Shown: positions 55,252 to 64,000 of the stretch, one piece after another | Numbering within the stretch: the first letter of the stretch is position 1 | Layout: each line of letters opens with the position of its first letter | Assembly: GCA_963585895.1 (NCBI GenBank) | Contig: OY757904.1 | Coordinates: 22,501,037-22,565,036, forward strand | Reading direction: 5' to 3' | Length of the DNA stretch: 64,000 nt | DNA from: Sepioteuthis lessoniana | Lineage: Eukaryota > Mollusca > Cephalopoda > Myopsida > Loliginidae | Position numbers and translations under genes: made by a program | Notes under the pieces: generated by a model | Told to the model about the DNA's origin: nothing | What the model saw: only the letters and a program-made list of their open reading frames with translations | The model's database searches: none

Positions 55252-55309
<58 letters not shown>

Positions 55310-56170
55310 GAAGGGACTCTCTGCTATTTGCATGAGTTAATGATGATGATGATGATAAACTTTTCCTCGCTGCTTTTGACTCCCTGGGAACTCCACATTT
55401 GGCTCTTGCTTTGGTTGGTATGCACTCAGCTGCTGCGTCTAAGTGAGTGGTAATAAAATTTTCCTATTTAAGAATGTCTTTTGCATTTCTTCTGAGGACT
55501 ATCAGTCTTGTTTCTTGCATGTATCGATATTGGTCAATGAGGACCAGTCATATCATAACAATTTACATGTTTGTTTCTTTGCGTAGAATCAAGCGGATCT
55601 TTTCGAAGACTATTCTGTGATCAGAGGATACTCTTTCAAAACAAAACTATGCCTCACATTTCATAGCATTGTTTATTCATTTCTTATTTCAAGAAATATT
55701 ATTCAACAGTGCTTTTAAGTTATCTGTGTAGGCGTAAGTTCATAGTTTCCCTTTGCTTTTTCTAAATTTTCTTGAGGGCAAACTCTGTCAGATGTTTAAG
55801 ATTTTTGTTTGGAGAGTTGAGAAAACAGAATATATTATTTTCGCTTTTGCTTATATGAGCATTCATGTGTCCAACGATGATCAGAAATTCCACAGTCCAG
55901 TATCAAGTGAGGCACGCTATTGACATGCTTTTGGCTTCATCCATCTTGTTTTACATTCACCATGCTGCATTCCATGGTTTCCAATGTTAACGGCATGTAT
56001 GTCTCGTAGAGCAATCTTCTTCTTTTAACTCGGATATTCAATGACAAGATGACTGAATTATTATGGCAGCCGCATGTTTAATTATTGCGAAATTTGACTG
56101 CGGTACTACAGCTGTAGATTTGGACAATGTCAGTTTTTTCTTCTCCTCCTCTTCAAAAGAAATTCTGCAA
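53818..56170 (-). mobile_element. Old copy of the RTE-like LINE, minus strand
   Basis: Read on the minus strand, landmarks of the family appear in order. Endonuclease: GHMNAHISKSENN (about 55880) and FERVSSDHRIVFEKI (about 55640). Linker: LDAAAECIPTKARAK (about 55430). RT: IIRRIMEGLRAKVLF (about 54810), RKMEQILLTY (about 54730), AINRGYPAEKITDPDKADD (about 54480; YADD changed to KADD), HSLKQASNDIGF (about 54400). C-terminus: KRLAKKLDTMRW and CRSRDEFISL (54084-53920). It has many stops and shifts, and about 750 bp between linker and RT are missing. It is far older than the copy beside it. Confidence 0.75.
55021..55357 (+). mobile_element. Old 3' LINE fragment, plus strand, inside the old copy
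   Basis: Sense-strand C-terminal region: GACCACCTGCTTCTCATCTC, CATGCTGGGCACTGCTAATG, AGTAAGGACGAGCTCATTAG, CTACACATGGACACAATAG. It ends in a (GAT)n tail at 55341-55356. A GT then GA microsatellite (55244-55306) has grown within it. It lies opposite to, and in the gap of, the older minus-strand copy. Confidence 0.7.
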
Positions 56171-56868
56171 TTCTTTGTAAATTTTAACTTAGTTAAAGTC
56201 CCACAATCTTGTTTTATTTTAATCTGGTATTTTGGGCTCAGCTTGTTCTTTCATTTCTTGTATAGTTCACTTTTTCTTTTGTTTCATTTTTTGTCCCAGA
56301 AAGTTTGAGATTTTCAATCATTTTTTTTTTAATTTCATGTCGGGTATATGGAGTGAAAGAAAAACTTCGCAGTCTGATACTTCAAGGTAAAGTTCTTTTA
56401 CATATTCAACAAGTAAAATATGAAAGAAAGTCTTCCTGCTTATACGTTTTTAATTTAAAACTGCATTTTATACATTTGAAATGAAAAGAAATTTTACGTT
56501 ATTCTGGATCTTTAATGCAACGCTATTTTATATATTCATCGACCAAGCAAAAATTAATACAAATAATTCAAATATTTCTGTCTAATACAAATAATTTTTA
56601 ACTTGATCAAAATAATCCATAAGGTGGATCTACCAACAGGTACTTGTTTAGGAATGAGTTATTATTATTCTAATGAGTATTTTCTTGTTATCACATTTCA
56701 ATGGAGGATTGAAGTGATTAAAAGATTAAGATTTAGTGAGATTTAGCGAGAATTTAGCGACATTTAGCGAGAATTTAGCGAGATTAACGAGAATTCAGTC
56801 TCTATAAATTTATCTTTCACCTGCAAAAACAGGAAATTAATTAAATTAGAAAATTTAATCATTGCATA
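56171..56868. other. Unassigned, with a short minisatellite
   Basis: AT-rich. At 56732-56795 a 12-15 bp unit related to ATTTAGCGAGA repeats about six times. A Phe-rich frame at 56063-56308 has no recognised family. Confidence 0.45.
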
Positions 56869-56996
56869 TTGATGTGTGTGTGTGTGTGTGTGTGTGTTTT
56901 AGGTTTTAAACTAAATTCAATTGAATTAGAAAAAGTTGGGATCAAAGGGTTCATATCTTTCGCAAGTGTACATATATATATATATATATATATAGG
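56869..56996. repeat. GT and TA microsatellites
   Basis: GT run at 56872-56897 and TA run at 56970-56995, around unique sequence. A second TA run (57186-57204) follows the palindrome. Confidence 0.9.
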
Positions 56997-57013
56997 CAGC
57001 ATTTCTTCGTTAA

Positions 57014-57185
57014 TGCAAATTTCATTAAACATAATAGACATTTTATGTCTACATATTTTCTTCTGGATCCGTTCCTATTCCCGTATTACTTTTATCGAAT
57101 ACGATAAAAGTAATACGGGAATTCGAACGGATCCAGAAGAAAATATGTAGACATAAAATGTCTATTATGTTTAATGAAATTTGCA
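57014..57185. repeat. Near-perfect palindrome, 84-bp arms
   Basis: 57014-57097 and 57102-57185 are reverse complements with about 2 mismatches in 84 bp, around a 4-bp centre AATA. The ends are TGCAAATTTCATTAAACATA and its complement; the centre reads TTTTATCGAATACGATAAAA. TA runs lie on both sides. This could be a fold-back element or MITE, or a recent inverted duplication. Frames on both strands encode the same short peptide because of the symmetry. Confidence 0.95.
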
Positions 57186-57214
57186 TATATATATATATAT
57201 ATACACAAAATTTG

Positions 57215-58420
57215 TTCCCCCAGAACTGTTTAACATCCATCTCTTGCACTCTAGCACTTAGAATATACACAATAATCACAGATAAAAACCTTTAAAAAAA
57301 CTCGACTTAAAGAACTACTCACAACCCTATACCAGAGAGGATACCCAACAACACTAATAAATAAGGGATTCGAATTTTCAGAAAAATACCACAAAGAGAA
57401 TTAAAACAAAAAGTAAAATTGGTGACCTTTGTCGAGGGTGACCCGAAAGATCCTTTTTTAATAGCTACTACACGGAGATGCAGGGCACAGCGCAACTCCA
57501 TTCTCTCGATTGTCCCACTTTACCCTTGATCCTTACCTTATAATGCTGAGCGTTACGCAAGGCGGTATCAAGTACCATTTTTTAAGTCTTTGTTATAACT
57601 CGACCTGGGATTGTACCCCGGTCTCCTGCATTACTGTGTGATTAATCATTTCATCTTTTTATTTTCATAACCTACACTCACTATTCTGGCATGACTCAAC
57701 CTGGGATTGAACCCCGGTCTTCCGTACCATTGGTGAACATTCTACTCATTAGCCCAATGGCCTAATGAGAAAGAGAATTATGGAACCTGAAAAAATACAA
57801 TAACGAAAAATCCCTAGCATACATCGCTACCTACAACAGAAACAACCCAGAACTATTCACAGAAATAATAAAACAGAAAAAACTAGAATAACTTGAAAAC
57901 AACGACAAAATCAAAGAAATACTAGACACAACAAAATCACTAAAAGCCAGAGACAACCCAAAAATCTTAAAAGATTACTCACCTCTTCTATATTTGGAGA
58001 AAACACAACAGAAGGGATTACCAAATGCAACGATAACCGATGTAAAATGTGTGATATAATTATCGAAGGAAAATCCATGCCTTTAAAAACCGGGAAACAA
58101 AATTCAAAATAAATAAAGACTTAAGCAGCAACTAAAAAAAAAACGTAGTCTACATAATATAGCAAATGCAAAGAAATATACGTAGGGTCGACACAGGCCC
58201 TTAATACAAGGACATCATTTCACAGGAGCAATATCAAAATAACAGAAAACAGAAAATTAAATGTATCGAAACACCTATAGGAATGTAGTCAAGGTTGATT
58301 TAAAATAATGCCCGTATACCAAACTAACGACTACACGCTACTTCAAGATAAAGGAAAAGAAATTTATTGATAAATTTAAACCAAAGTTGAATAAAGTATG
58401 AATCATACACACACGCAAAT
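57215..58420 (+). mobile_element. Penelope-like retroelement remnant, GIY-YIG end
   Basis: Degraded C-terminal part of a Penelope-like element. Before the SINE insert are PELFNIHLLHS and TRGYPTTLINKGFEFSEKY, the region after the RT. After it come IATYNRNNPELFTEIIK, TKCNDNRCKMCDIIIEG-type Cys pairs (about 58020), the GIY-YIG nuclease start (VYII, about 58150) and a KFKPKLNK-like end near 58390. The RT core is not in the window. It is an old, multiply broken fossil. Confidence 0.75.
57404..57769 (-). mobile_element. SINE B copy in the Penelope remnant, 11-bp target-site duplication
   Basis: AAAGAGAATTA at 57393-57403 is repeated at 57770-57780. Between them, antisense B body (TAGCTACTACACGGAGATGC, CCTTATAATGCTGAGCGTTA) is followed by two B-box-like heads: GACCTGGGATTGTACCCCGG (57603) and AACCTGGGATTGAACCCCGG (57689). 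A stretch related to the LINE at 46020-45990 lies between the heads. The outer head ends ATTGGTGAACATTCTACTC, a normal tRNA-type start. Confidence 0.85.
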
Positions 58421-59224
58421 AGAAACATACATACATACATACATACATACTTGCATATATATATACAAACACAAAAAGTATTAGTAAAAAAATAACTACC
58501 TGAATTAGTCAAACCACACACACAAACACACACACACACACATAGGGAACACAATCTCAAAATACACATTCACACATACACAGAGAAAAAATAACTGTAA
58601 GTGAAATCCAAAACCACTCCAATACACACACATACACACACACAATGTATCAAATATCAAAAGCAAATTGCAAAGTCGACTAAGGTAAACACATTCTAAG
58701 AAAAAGAGAGGAGTGACCAGCATAAAAATCCATAACCGGCTGAAAACCATTCAAACTGCCAACACGACTGAGTTCAAGTTTTATCGATTACCCCATTAAC
58801 AAGGTCTTTTGTCATACATGTTCTCTGACGAAATCATCAAGCTGGAAACATACACGTATGTAAGAACAAAATAAATTAATACATCCTAAAAGAATAAAAA
58901 TCTCTTCATGGACCTGCTCATTTTAAATATATATATATATATATTAGCGCGATGGGAATGTTTGTAGCATTCAGAGAAAATGAAGGAGAAAATAAGAAAC
59001 TCCCTGGATAGAAATGTATGTGCATTAAAAAGAGAATAAGGTATGAAGATTTAGACGGAATAATAATAGACAAATTGTATCCCTCAGAAATTAAACTAAC
59101 ACTAATCCCGCAGATCTTTTGTGCAATAAATTAGAAGTAAGACCTACTTTGAACGGGAAAAGTAAATGCAATTTGCCTTCTGTTATTCCCAACAAAACAC
59201 GGCAAATTAGAAAGGAGGCGGAAG
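58421..59224. other. Unassigned, CA-rich in part
   Basis: CATA repeats at 58428-58450, CA-rich text at 58515-58645 and a TA run at 58928-58944. The rest is AT-rich with no recognised gene. Confidence 0.4.
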
Positions 59225-59428
59225 TATAAGCAGGTACTTATATTCAGGGTCAGAGTAGACCCGGGAGTAATGGCAATAAAGGAGTACTCAACACTTCCCA
59301 GAACTGCAGAACTAGAGCCTCACTGTCAGATATAGTTTAGAATCCTACCTAGGACACCTCTTTTGGTGGGGGTGTAACCTATCTGAGGGGAATACGGTCA
59401 GCGTATTCTTAGCCACACCAGAAAAGAT
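59225..59428 (-). mobile_element. SINE E fragment, minus strand
   Basis: Antisense E core and leader: GGTCAGAGTAGACCCGGGAG, TAATGGCAATAAAGGAGTAC, AACTAGAGCCTCACTGTCAG, ATCCTACCTAGGACACC and GGGGAATACGGTCAGCG. Confidence 0.7.
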
Positions 59429-59570
59429 TGATCTAAGGATTGAATGAAAAAAGAAAGAAATGAAAATTTAAAGAGAATAAAAAATAATGTTGAAAGAAAA
59501 TTCAAAATTACATCCAAGAAAGAAAGAAAGAAAAAACTGAAAAGAAAAAAATACTCAAGAGAATGCAATA
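59429..59570. repeat. Purine-rich GAAA tract
   Basis: A/G-rich sequence with GAAA-type repeats. Short Lys-rich and Phe-rich frames are artefacts. Confidence 0.8.
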
Positions 59571-59788
59571 CTTGTGGTATAATGATTAAGAAGCAATTAC
59601 AAATGGTTTCGATTTTCACTGAGTTTCCGGTAGTACTTTAATCAGCTTTGTGGCACAAGGCCGAATGAATGGGGCATCCAAAGAAACTTGAACTCATTCT
59701 TGCAGGTTTACTAGTCAAGCTTGCTAAATATTACCCTACGCGAGGCGCTCTCACTGAGTTCCCGGTAGCTCTAGTCTTCAGTTAAGTT
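59571..59788 (+). mobile_element. Possible tRNA-headed SINE
   Basis: Head GTGGTATAATGATTAAGAAG and GGTTTCGATTTTCAC look like pol III A and B boxes. The phrase CACTGAGTTTCCGGTAGTAC recurs at 59754 as CACTGAGTTCCCGGTAGCTC, so part is repeated. A weaker relative lies near 16075. Confidence 0.4.
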
Positions 59789-60027
59789 AATCATCATCAT
59801 CATCATCACGTCGCGCAATCAGCATGGATATCCCTGATCCTCTCCCGCCACCCCTCCCTATCGTCCATTGCTTCCGGCAGGTCTTCAAGGTTACATCCCG
59901 TATTGGCACAGAGCTACTGTATGTAGGTTCTAGCTGGTTGTCCTGACTTTTCTCGTCCATGTGAAGGGGTCCACAAGAGTACATCCCTTATGAGCTCGTC
60001 CATACGTCTCCAGCAGTATCCCGCTTA
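59789..60027 (-). mobile_element. RTE-like LINE, 3' fragment, older subfamily
   Basis: Starts in a (TCA)n tail and shows GATATCCCTGATCCTCTCCC, TCGTCCATTGCTTCCGGCAG, TCCCTTATGAGCTCGTCC on the antisense strand. It is more diverged from 50340-53489 than the fragments at 25989 and 27966, with one visible stop in TYIQ-L. It stops near the codons for AGYCWR. Confidence 0.75.
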
Positions 60028-60067
60028 AACCTAGTAAATAACTGTTTCAGAAAAGAAGAAAAATAGT

Positions 60068-60124
60068 CGTTAGGTGGTGTTTAATGGCATATTAAATGTT
60101 ATGTATTATCTAATGCCAAATTCT

Positions 60125-60186
<62 letters not shown>

Positions 60187-60205
60187 AGAATTTGGCATTA
60201 GGGTT
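60068..60205. repeat. SINE tail folded around a TA microsatellite
   Basis: An antisense shared SINE tail (TAATGGCATATTAAATGTTA, ATCTAATGCCAAATTCTG) is followed by about 27 TA units (60130-60183) and then by the complement of its last 20 bases (AACAGAATTTGGCATTA, 60184-60200). The whole can form a long hairpin. Confidence 0.8.
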
Positions 60206-60359
60206 GAGTTCTCTAGCGAAGAAGTATTCGTGTTGCTATTAGCGCCTTTGCAAGTCTCTTCGTATTTGAATTGAGATCTCGGCAGCCGTTTGAACGGATG
60301 TATGTAAACAATACTAATTGTGATTCATAACCGTTTAAAAATGTACTTCGTAGCTAATT
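60206..60359. other. Unassigned sequence before the ribozyme element
   Basis: No family recognised. It may belong to the same element as the features that follow, since the left edge of that element is not defined. Confidence 0.3.
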
Positions 60360-60492
60360 TCTCCTTGTAGCTAAATGGTTAGAAGCTCGGCTTGGTGTTT
60401 CAGTCAACCGGGTTTCGAACCCAGCTACGGGGAGATACTGTCTAGCCACACTGATGAGTTCTGATAGAACGAAACAGATCTGTCTGTGGATG

Positions 60493-60541
<49 letters not shown>
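60360..60541 (+). mobile_element. SINE-like retroposon: tRNA-type head plus hammerhead ribozyme plus TA tail
   Basis: A tRNA-like head (60360-60435) is followed after 10 bp by a full hammerhead motif (60446-60489) and then by a TA run (60496-60541). The head has A box TAGCTAAATGG (60368-60378) and a B-box-like GGTTTCGAACCC (60411-60422, one extra T). Its ends TCTCCTTGTAGCT and AGCTACGGGGAGA can pair over 13 positions including two G-U. The plan, a pol III promoter joined to a self-cleaving ribozyme, parallels the known schistosome Sm-alpha retroposons. Only one copy is in the window, so family status is inferred. Confidence 0.7.
60446..60489 (+). ncRNA. Type I hammerhead ribozyme motif
   Basis: Every core element is present. 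Helix I: CCACA (60446-60450) with TGTGG (60485-60489). Core CTGATGA (60451-60457). Helix II: GTTC (60458-60461) with GAAC (60467-60470), loop TGATA. Core GAAA (60471-60474). Helix III: ACAGA (60474-60478) with TCTGT (60479-60483). Cleavage site GTC, so the cut is expected after C60484. Helix III has no loop; ACAGATCTGT is self-complementary, so activity would probably need two molecules paired as a dimer, as reported for newt and schistosome hammerheads. Known core positions C3, U4, G5, A6, G8, A9, G12, A13, A14 are all intact. Confidence 0.88.
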
Positions 60542-60544
<3 letters not shown>

Positions 60545-60755
60545 ATTGGTCTGTGTCCTCGAAGAAGGCGAGTTCGAACTTCAGTCTGGCTATCTCAATT
60601 AATTTCGAAATAATATTCTTGGGGAAGGTATAAACACATTTATCCCCACACCTATGTGTTGAATTATACCACTGCTGGTCTTCTATAAGGATTACTTTGT
60701 CATTAGATAACCCACAAAGGTAGATATGCCATTAAATACAGAAACCAAACCTTAC
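60541..60755 (+). mobile_element. SINE A copy 4
   Basis: The head is shortened: AGGCGAGTTCGAACTTCAG is the B box. Then TTCTTGGGGAAGGTATAAAC, CACCTATGTGTTGAATTATA, and the tail GTCATTAGATAACCCACAAA plus GGTAGATATGCCATTAAAT. It directly follows the TA run. Confidence 0.75.
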
Positions 60756-61061
60756 TTCTGGACGTCAGCTGAACTAAACTAAATTATTAATTATGCCAAA
60801 TAATCTTATGCCAATTCAAGAAGTGAACGAAAATGGAAAAAAATAAAGAAAAAATTAGTCAGAAAGAGAATTAAAATGTAAAAAAATTAATTTCAAAAGC
60901 AAATTAAAAATTACTTTAAAAAAAGAATAAAAAAAAAAGAAAGAAAAGAAAACAAAAAAGAAAACTAGAACCAAACATAAAGGAAAAGTAATTGGTTAAG
61001 GAGCAGGTCTATCAAACAATAACAAGTGGGTTCGATTCTTCCCGAGTACACGGCAATTCTG
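60756..61061. other. Unassigned A-rich sequence
   Basis: A-rich with poly-A and GAAA runs near 60835-60990. No gene or repeat family seen. Confidence 0.5.
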
Positions 61062-64000
61062 ACCTTCTGCAGAACTAATTTAAGCTATTATTATTATAGT
61101 ACCAAACTAATCTAAGATCAACTATTATAATCATCCTGCTAAACTAATCTAACCTGAACTATTATAATCATTCTGGCAAACTACTTTAAGCTCAACAATT
61201 ATAATCATTCTGCCAAACTAATTTAAGCTCAACTATTATAATCATTCTGCCAAACTAATCTAAGCTCAACTATTATAATCATTCTGCCAAACTAATCTAA
61301 GCTCAACTATTATAATCATTCTGCCAAAGTAATCTAAGCTCAACTATTATAATCATTCTGCCAAACTAATTTAAGATCAACTATTATAATAATTCTGCCA
61401 AACTAATCTAAGATCAACTATTATAATCATTTAGCTAAACTCATGTGAGCTCAACTATTATAATAATTCTGCTAAACTAATCTAAGCAAAACTATTATAA
61501 TCATTCTGCCAAACTAATATAAGCTCAACTATTATAATAATTCTACCAAACTAATCTAAAATCAACTATTATAATAATTCTGCTAAACTAATGTAAGCTC
61601 AACTATTATAATCATTCTGCTAAACTAATCTAAGCTCAAATATTATAATCATTCTGCCAAACTAATATAAGCTCAACTATTATAATCATTCTACCAAACT
61701 AATCTAAAATCAACTATTACAATAATTCTGCTAAACTAATCTACGCTCAACTATTATAATCATTCTGCTAAACTAATCTAAGCTCAAATATTATAATCAT
61801 TCAGCCAAACTAATGTAAGCTCGACTATTATAATCATTCTGCCAAATTAACCTAAGCTCAACTATTATAATCATTCTGCCAAACTAATCTAAGCTCAAAT
61901 ATTATAATAATTCTGCCAAACTAATCTAAGATCAACTATTATAATTATTCTGGTAAACTTATCTAAGCTCAACTATTATAATCATCCTGCTAAACTAATC
62001 TAATCTTAACTATTATAATCATTCTTCCAAACTAATCTTAGCTCAACTATTATAATCATTTTGCCAAACTAATCTAAGCTCCACTATTATAATCATTCTG
62101 CTAAACTAACCTAAGCTCAAATATTATAATCATTCTGCCAAACTAATCTAAGCTAAACTATTAGAATCATTCTGCCAAACTAATCTAAGCTCATCTATTT
62201 TAATCATTCTTCCAAACTAATTTAAGCTCAACTATTATAATCATTCTTCCAAACTAATATAAGCTCAAATATTATAATCCTTCTGCCAAACTAATCTAAG
62301 CTCAACTATTATAATCATTCTTCCAAACTAATATAAGCTCAAATATTATAATCCTTCTGCCAAACTAATCTAAGCTCAACTATTATAATCATTCTGCTAA
62401 ACTAATTTAAGCTCAACTATTATAATCATTCTGCTAAACTAATAAAAGCTGAAATATTATAATCATTCTGCCAAACTAATTTAAGATCAACTATTATAAT
62501 CATTCTGCTAAACTAATCTAAGCTCAACTATCATAATCATCCTGGTAAACTAATCTAAAATCAACTATTATAATCATCCTGCCAAACTAATATAAGCTCA
62601 ATTATTATAATCATTCTGCCAAACTAATCTAAGCTAAATCATTATAATCATTCTACCAAACTAATCTAAGATCAAATATTATAATCATTCTGCCAAACTA
62701 ATATAAGCTCAACTATTATAATCATTCTACCAAACTAATTTAAAATCAACTATTATAATCATTTTGCTAAACTAATCTAAGCTCAAATATTATAATCATT
62801 CTGCTAAACTGATCTAAGCTCAACAATAATAATCATTCTGCCAAACTAATATAAGTTCAACTATTATAATCATTCTGCCAAACTAATCTAAGCTCAACTA
62901 TTATAATCATTCTGCTAAACTAATCTAGGCTCAAGTATTATAATCATTCTTCCAAACTAATCTAACCTCAACTATTATAATCATTCTGCCAAACTAAAAT
63001 AAGCTCAACGATTATACTCATTCTGCTAATTTAATCTAAGCTAAATATTATAATCATTCTGCCAAACTAATTTAAGATCAACTATTATAATCATTCTGCC
63101 AAACTAATATAAGATCAACTATTATAATCATTCTGCCAAACTAATCTAAGCTCAACTATTATAATCATCCTAGTAAACTAATCTAAGCTCAATTATTATA
63201 ATCATCCTGCCAAACTAATCAAAGCTCAACTATTATAATCATTCAGCCAAACTAATCTAAGATCAACAATAAATAATCATTCTGCTATAATAATCTACGC
63301 TCCACTATTATAATAATCCTGCTAAACTAATCTAAGCTAAACTATTATAATCATTCTTCCAAAATAATCTAAGCTCAACTATTATAATCATTCTGCTAAA
63401 CTAATATAAGCTCAACTATTATAGTCATTCTGCTAAACTAATCTAAGCTCAAATATTATAATCATTCTGCCAAACTAATTTAAGATCAAATATTATAATC
63501 ATTCTGCTAAACTAATCTAAGCTCAACTATTATAATCATTCTGCTAAACTAATGTAAGCTCAACTATTATAATCATTCTGCTAAACTAATCTAAGCTCAA
63601 CTATTATAATCATTCTGCTAAACTAATCTAAGCTCAACTATTATAATCATTCTACCAAACTAATATAAGATCAACTATTATAATCATTCTGCTAAACTAA
63701 TCTAAGCTCAACTATTTTAATCATTCTGCTAAACTAATCTAAGCTCAACTATTATAATCATTCTGCAAAACTAATCTAAGCTCAAATATTATAATCATTC
63801 TGCCAAACTAATTTAAGATCAACTATTATAATCATTCTGCTAAACTGATCTAAGCTCAACTATTATAATCATTCTGCCAAACTAATCTAAACTCAACTAT
63901 CATAATCATCCTGGTAAACAAATCTAAACTTAACTATTATAATCATCCTGCCAAACTAATCTAAGCTCAACTATTATAATCATTCTGCCAAACTAACCTA
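61062..64000 (+). repeat. 37-bp satellite array, continues past the window
   Basis: Unit AACTAATCTAAGCTCAACTA followed by TTATAATCATTCTGCCA, 37 bp, about 79 copies. Variable positions include CTAAGCTC/TTAAGATC, CTGCC/CTGCT and CATTC/CATCC. Copies are similar but not identical and show no spacer, so it is a satellite and not CRISPR. The right end is outside the window. No long open frame runs through it. Confidence 0.97.

Noticed and set aside
60360-60435. Functional tRNA gene
   Set aside because: The acceptor and D arms can be drawn, but the anticodon stem does not pair, the T loop has an extra base, and a ribozyme and TA tail follow. It is the head of a retroposon.
61062-64000. CRISPR-like regular array
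   Set aside because: There are no spacers; whole units repeat and the sequence is eukaryotic. The same holds for the arrays at 42528-43162 and 43591-45302.

Overview
This is eukaryotic, repeat-dominated, AT-rich DNA with no host gene that I can recognise. The repeat mix is: several tRNA-headed SINE families; an RTE-like LINE with (TGA)n/(TCA)n tails; a second LINE of the restriction-like-endonuclease type; a Penelope-like element with a GIY-YIG domain; mariner relics; LTR-like relics; and very long microsatellites of AT, GA, CTTT and CTAT. This fits a mollusc and most probably a coleoid cephalopod (cuttlefish, squid or octopus). That is inference from remembered repeat families; no single-copy gene confirms it.

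Layout. 1-12.7 kb: SINEs I label A to E for this window, three mariner relics, one LTR-like relic and a 108-bp tandem repeat. 12.9-14.8 kb: a long CTTT pyrimidine tract. 15.2-15.6 kb: the only clearly CpG-containing, less repetitive patch. 16-23.4 kb: nested SINEs D and E, an LTR-like relic and a mariner relic. 23.9-25.1 kb: GA-rich and CTAT repeats. 26-40.6 kb: 3' pieces of the RTE-like LINE among SINEs, including two loci that share the same inverted LINE chimera. 42.5-45.6 kb: a 34-bp minisatellite, then an 86/87-bp satellite made from the leader of a SINE D. 45.8-48.9 kb: a SINE B/LINE chimera and SINE E. 50.3-53.5 kb: a nearly complete RTE-like LINE. 53.8-56.2 kb: a much older copy on the other strand. 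57-58.4 kb: a palindrome and a Penelope-like remnant split by a SINE. 59.2-60.8 kb: SINEs, including a tRNA-like retroposon carrying a complete hammerhead ribozyme motif. 61.06 kb to the end: a 37-bp satellite that runs out of the window.

How it fits together. SINEs A, D and E share a 3' tail of about 35 nt, so they probably depend on one LINE partner. D copies sit inside E copies at four loci, C sits inside A, and B sits inside the Penelope remnant. Three of these nests have clear target-site duplications, so insertion order can be read. Most long open frames in the window lie in microsatellites or satellites and are not genes.

The most notable objects are the hammerhead-bearing retroposon (60360-60541), the SINE-derived satellite (43591-45302) and the shared inverted LINE chimera (33508-34083 and 38869-39442). 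Family names A to E are local labels only.
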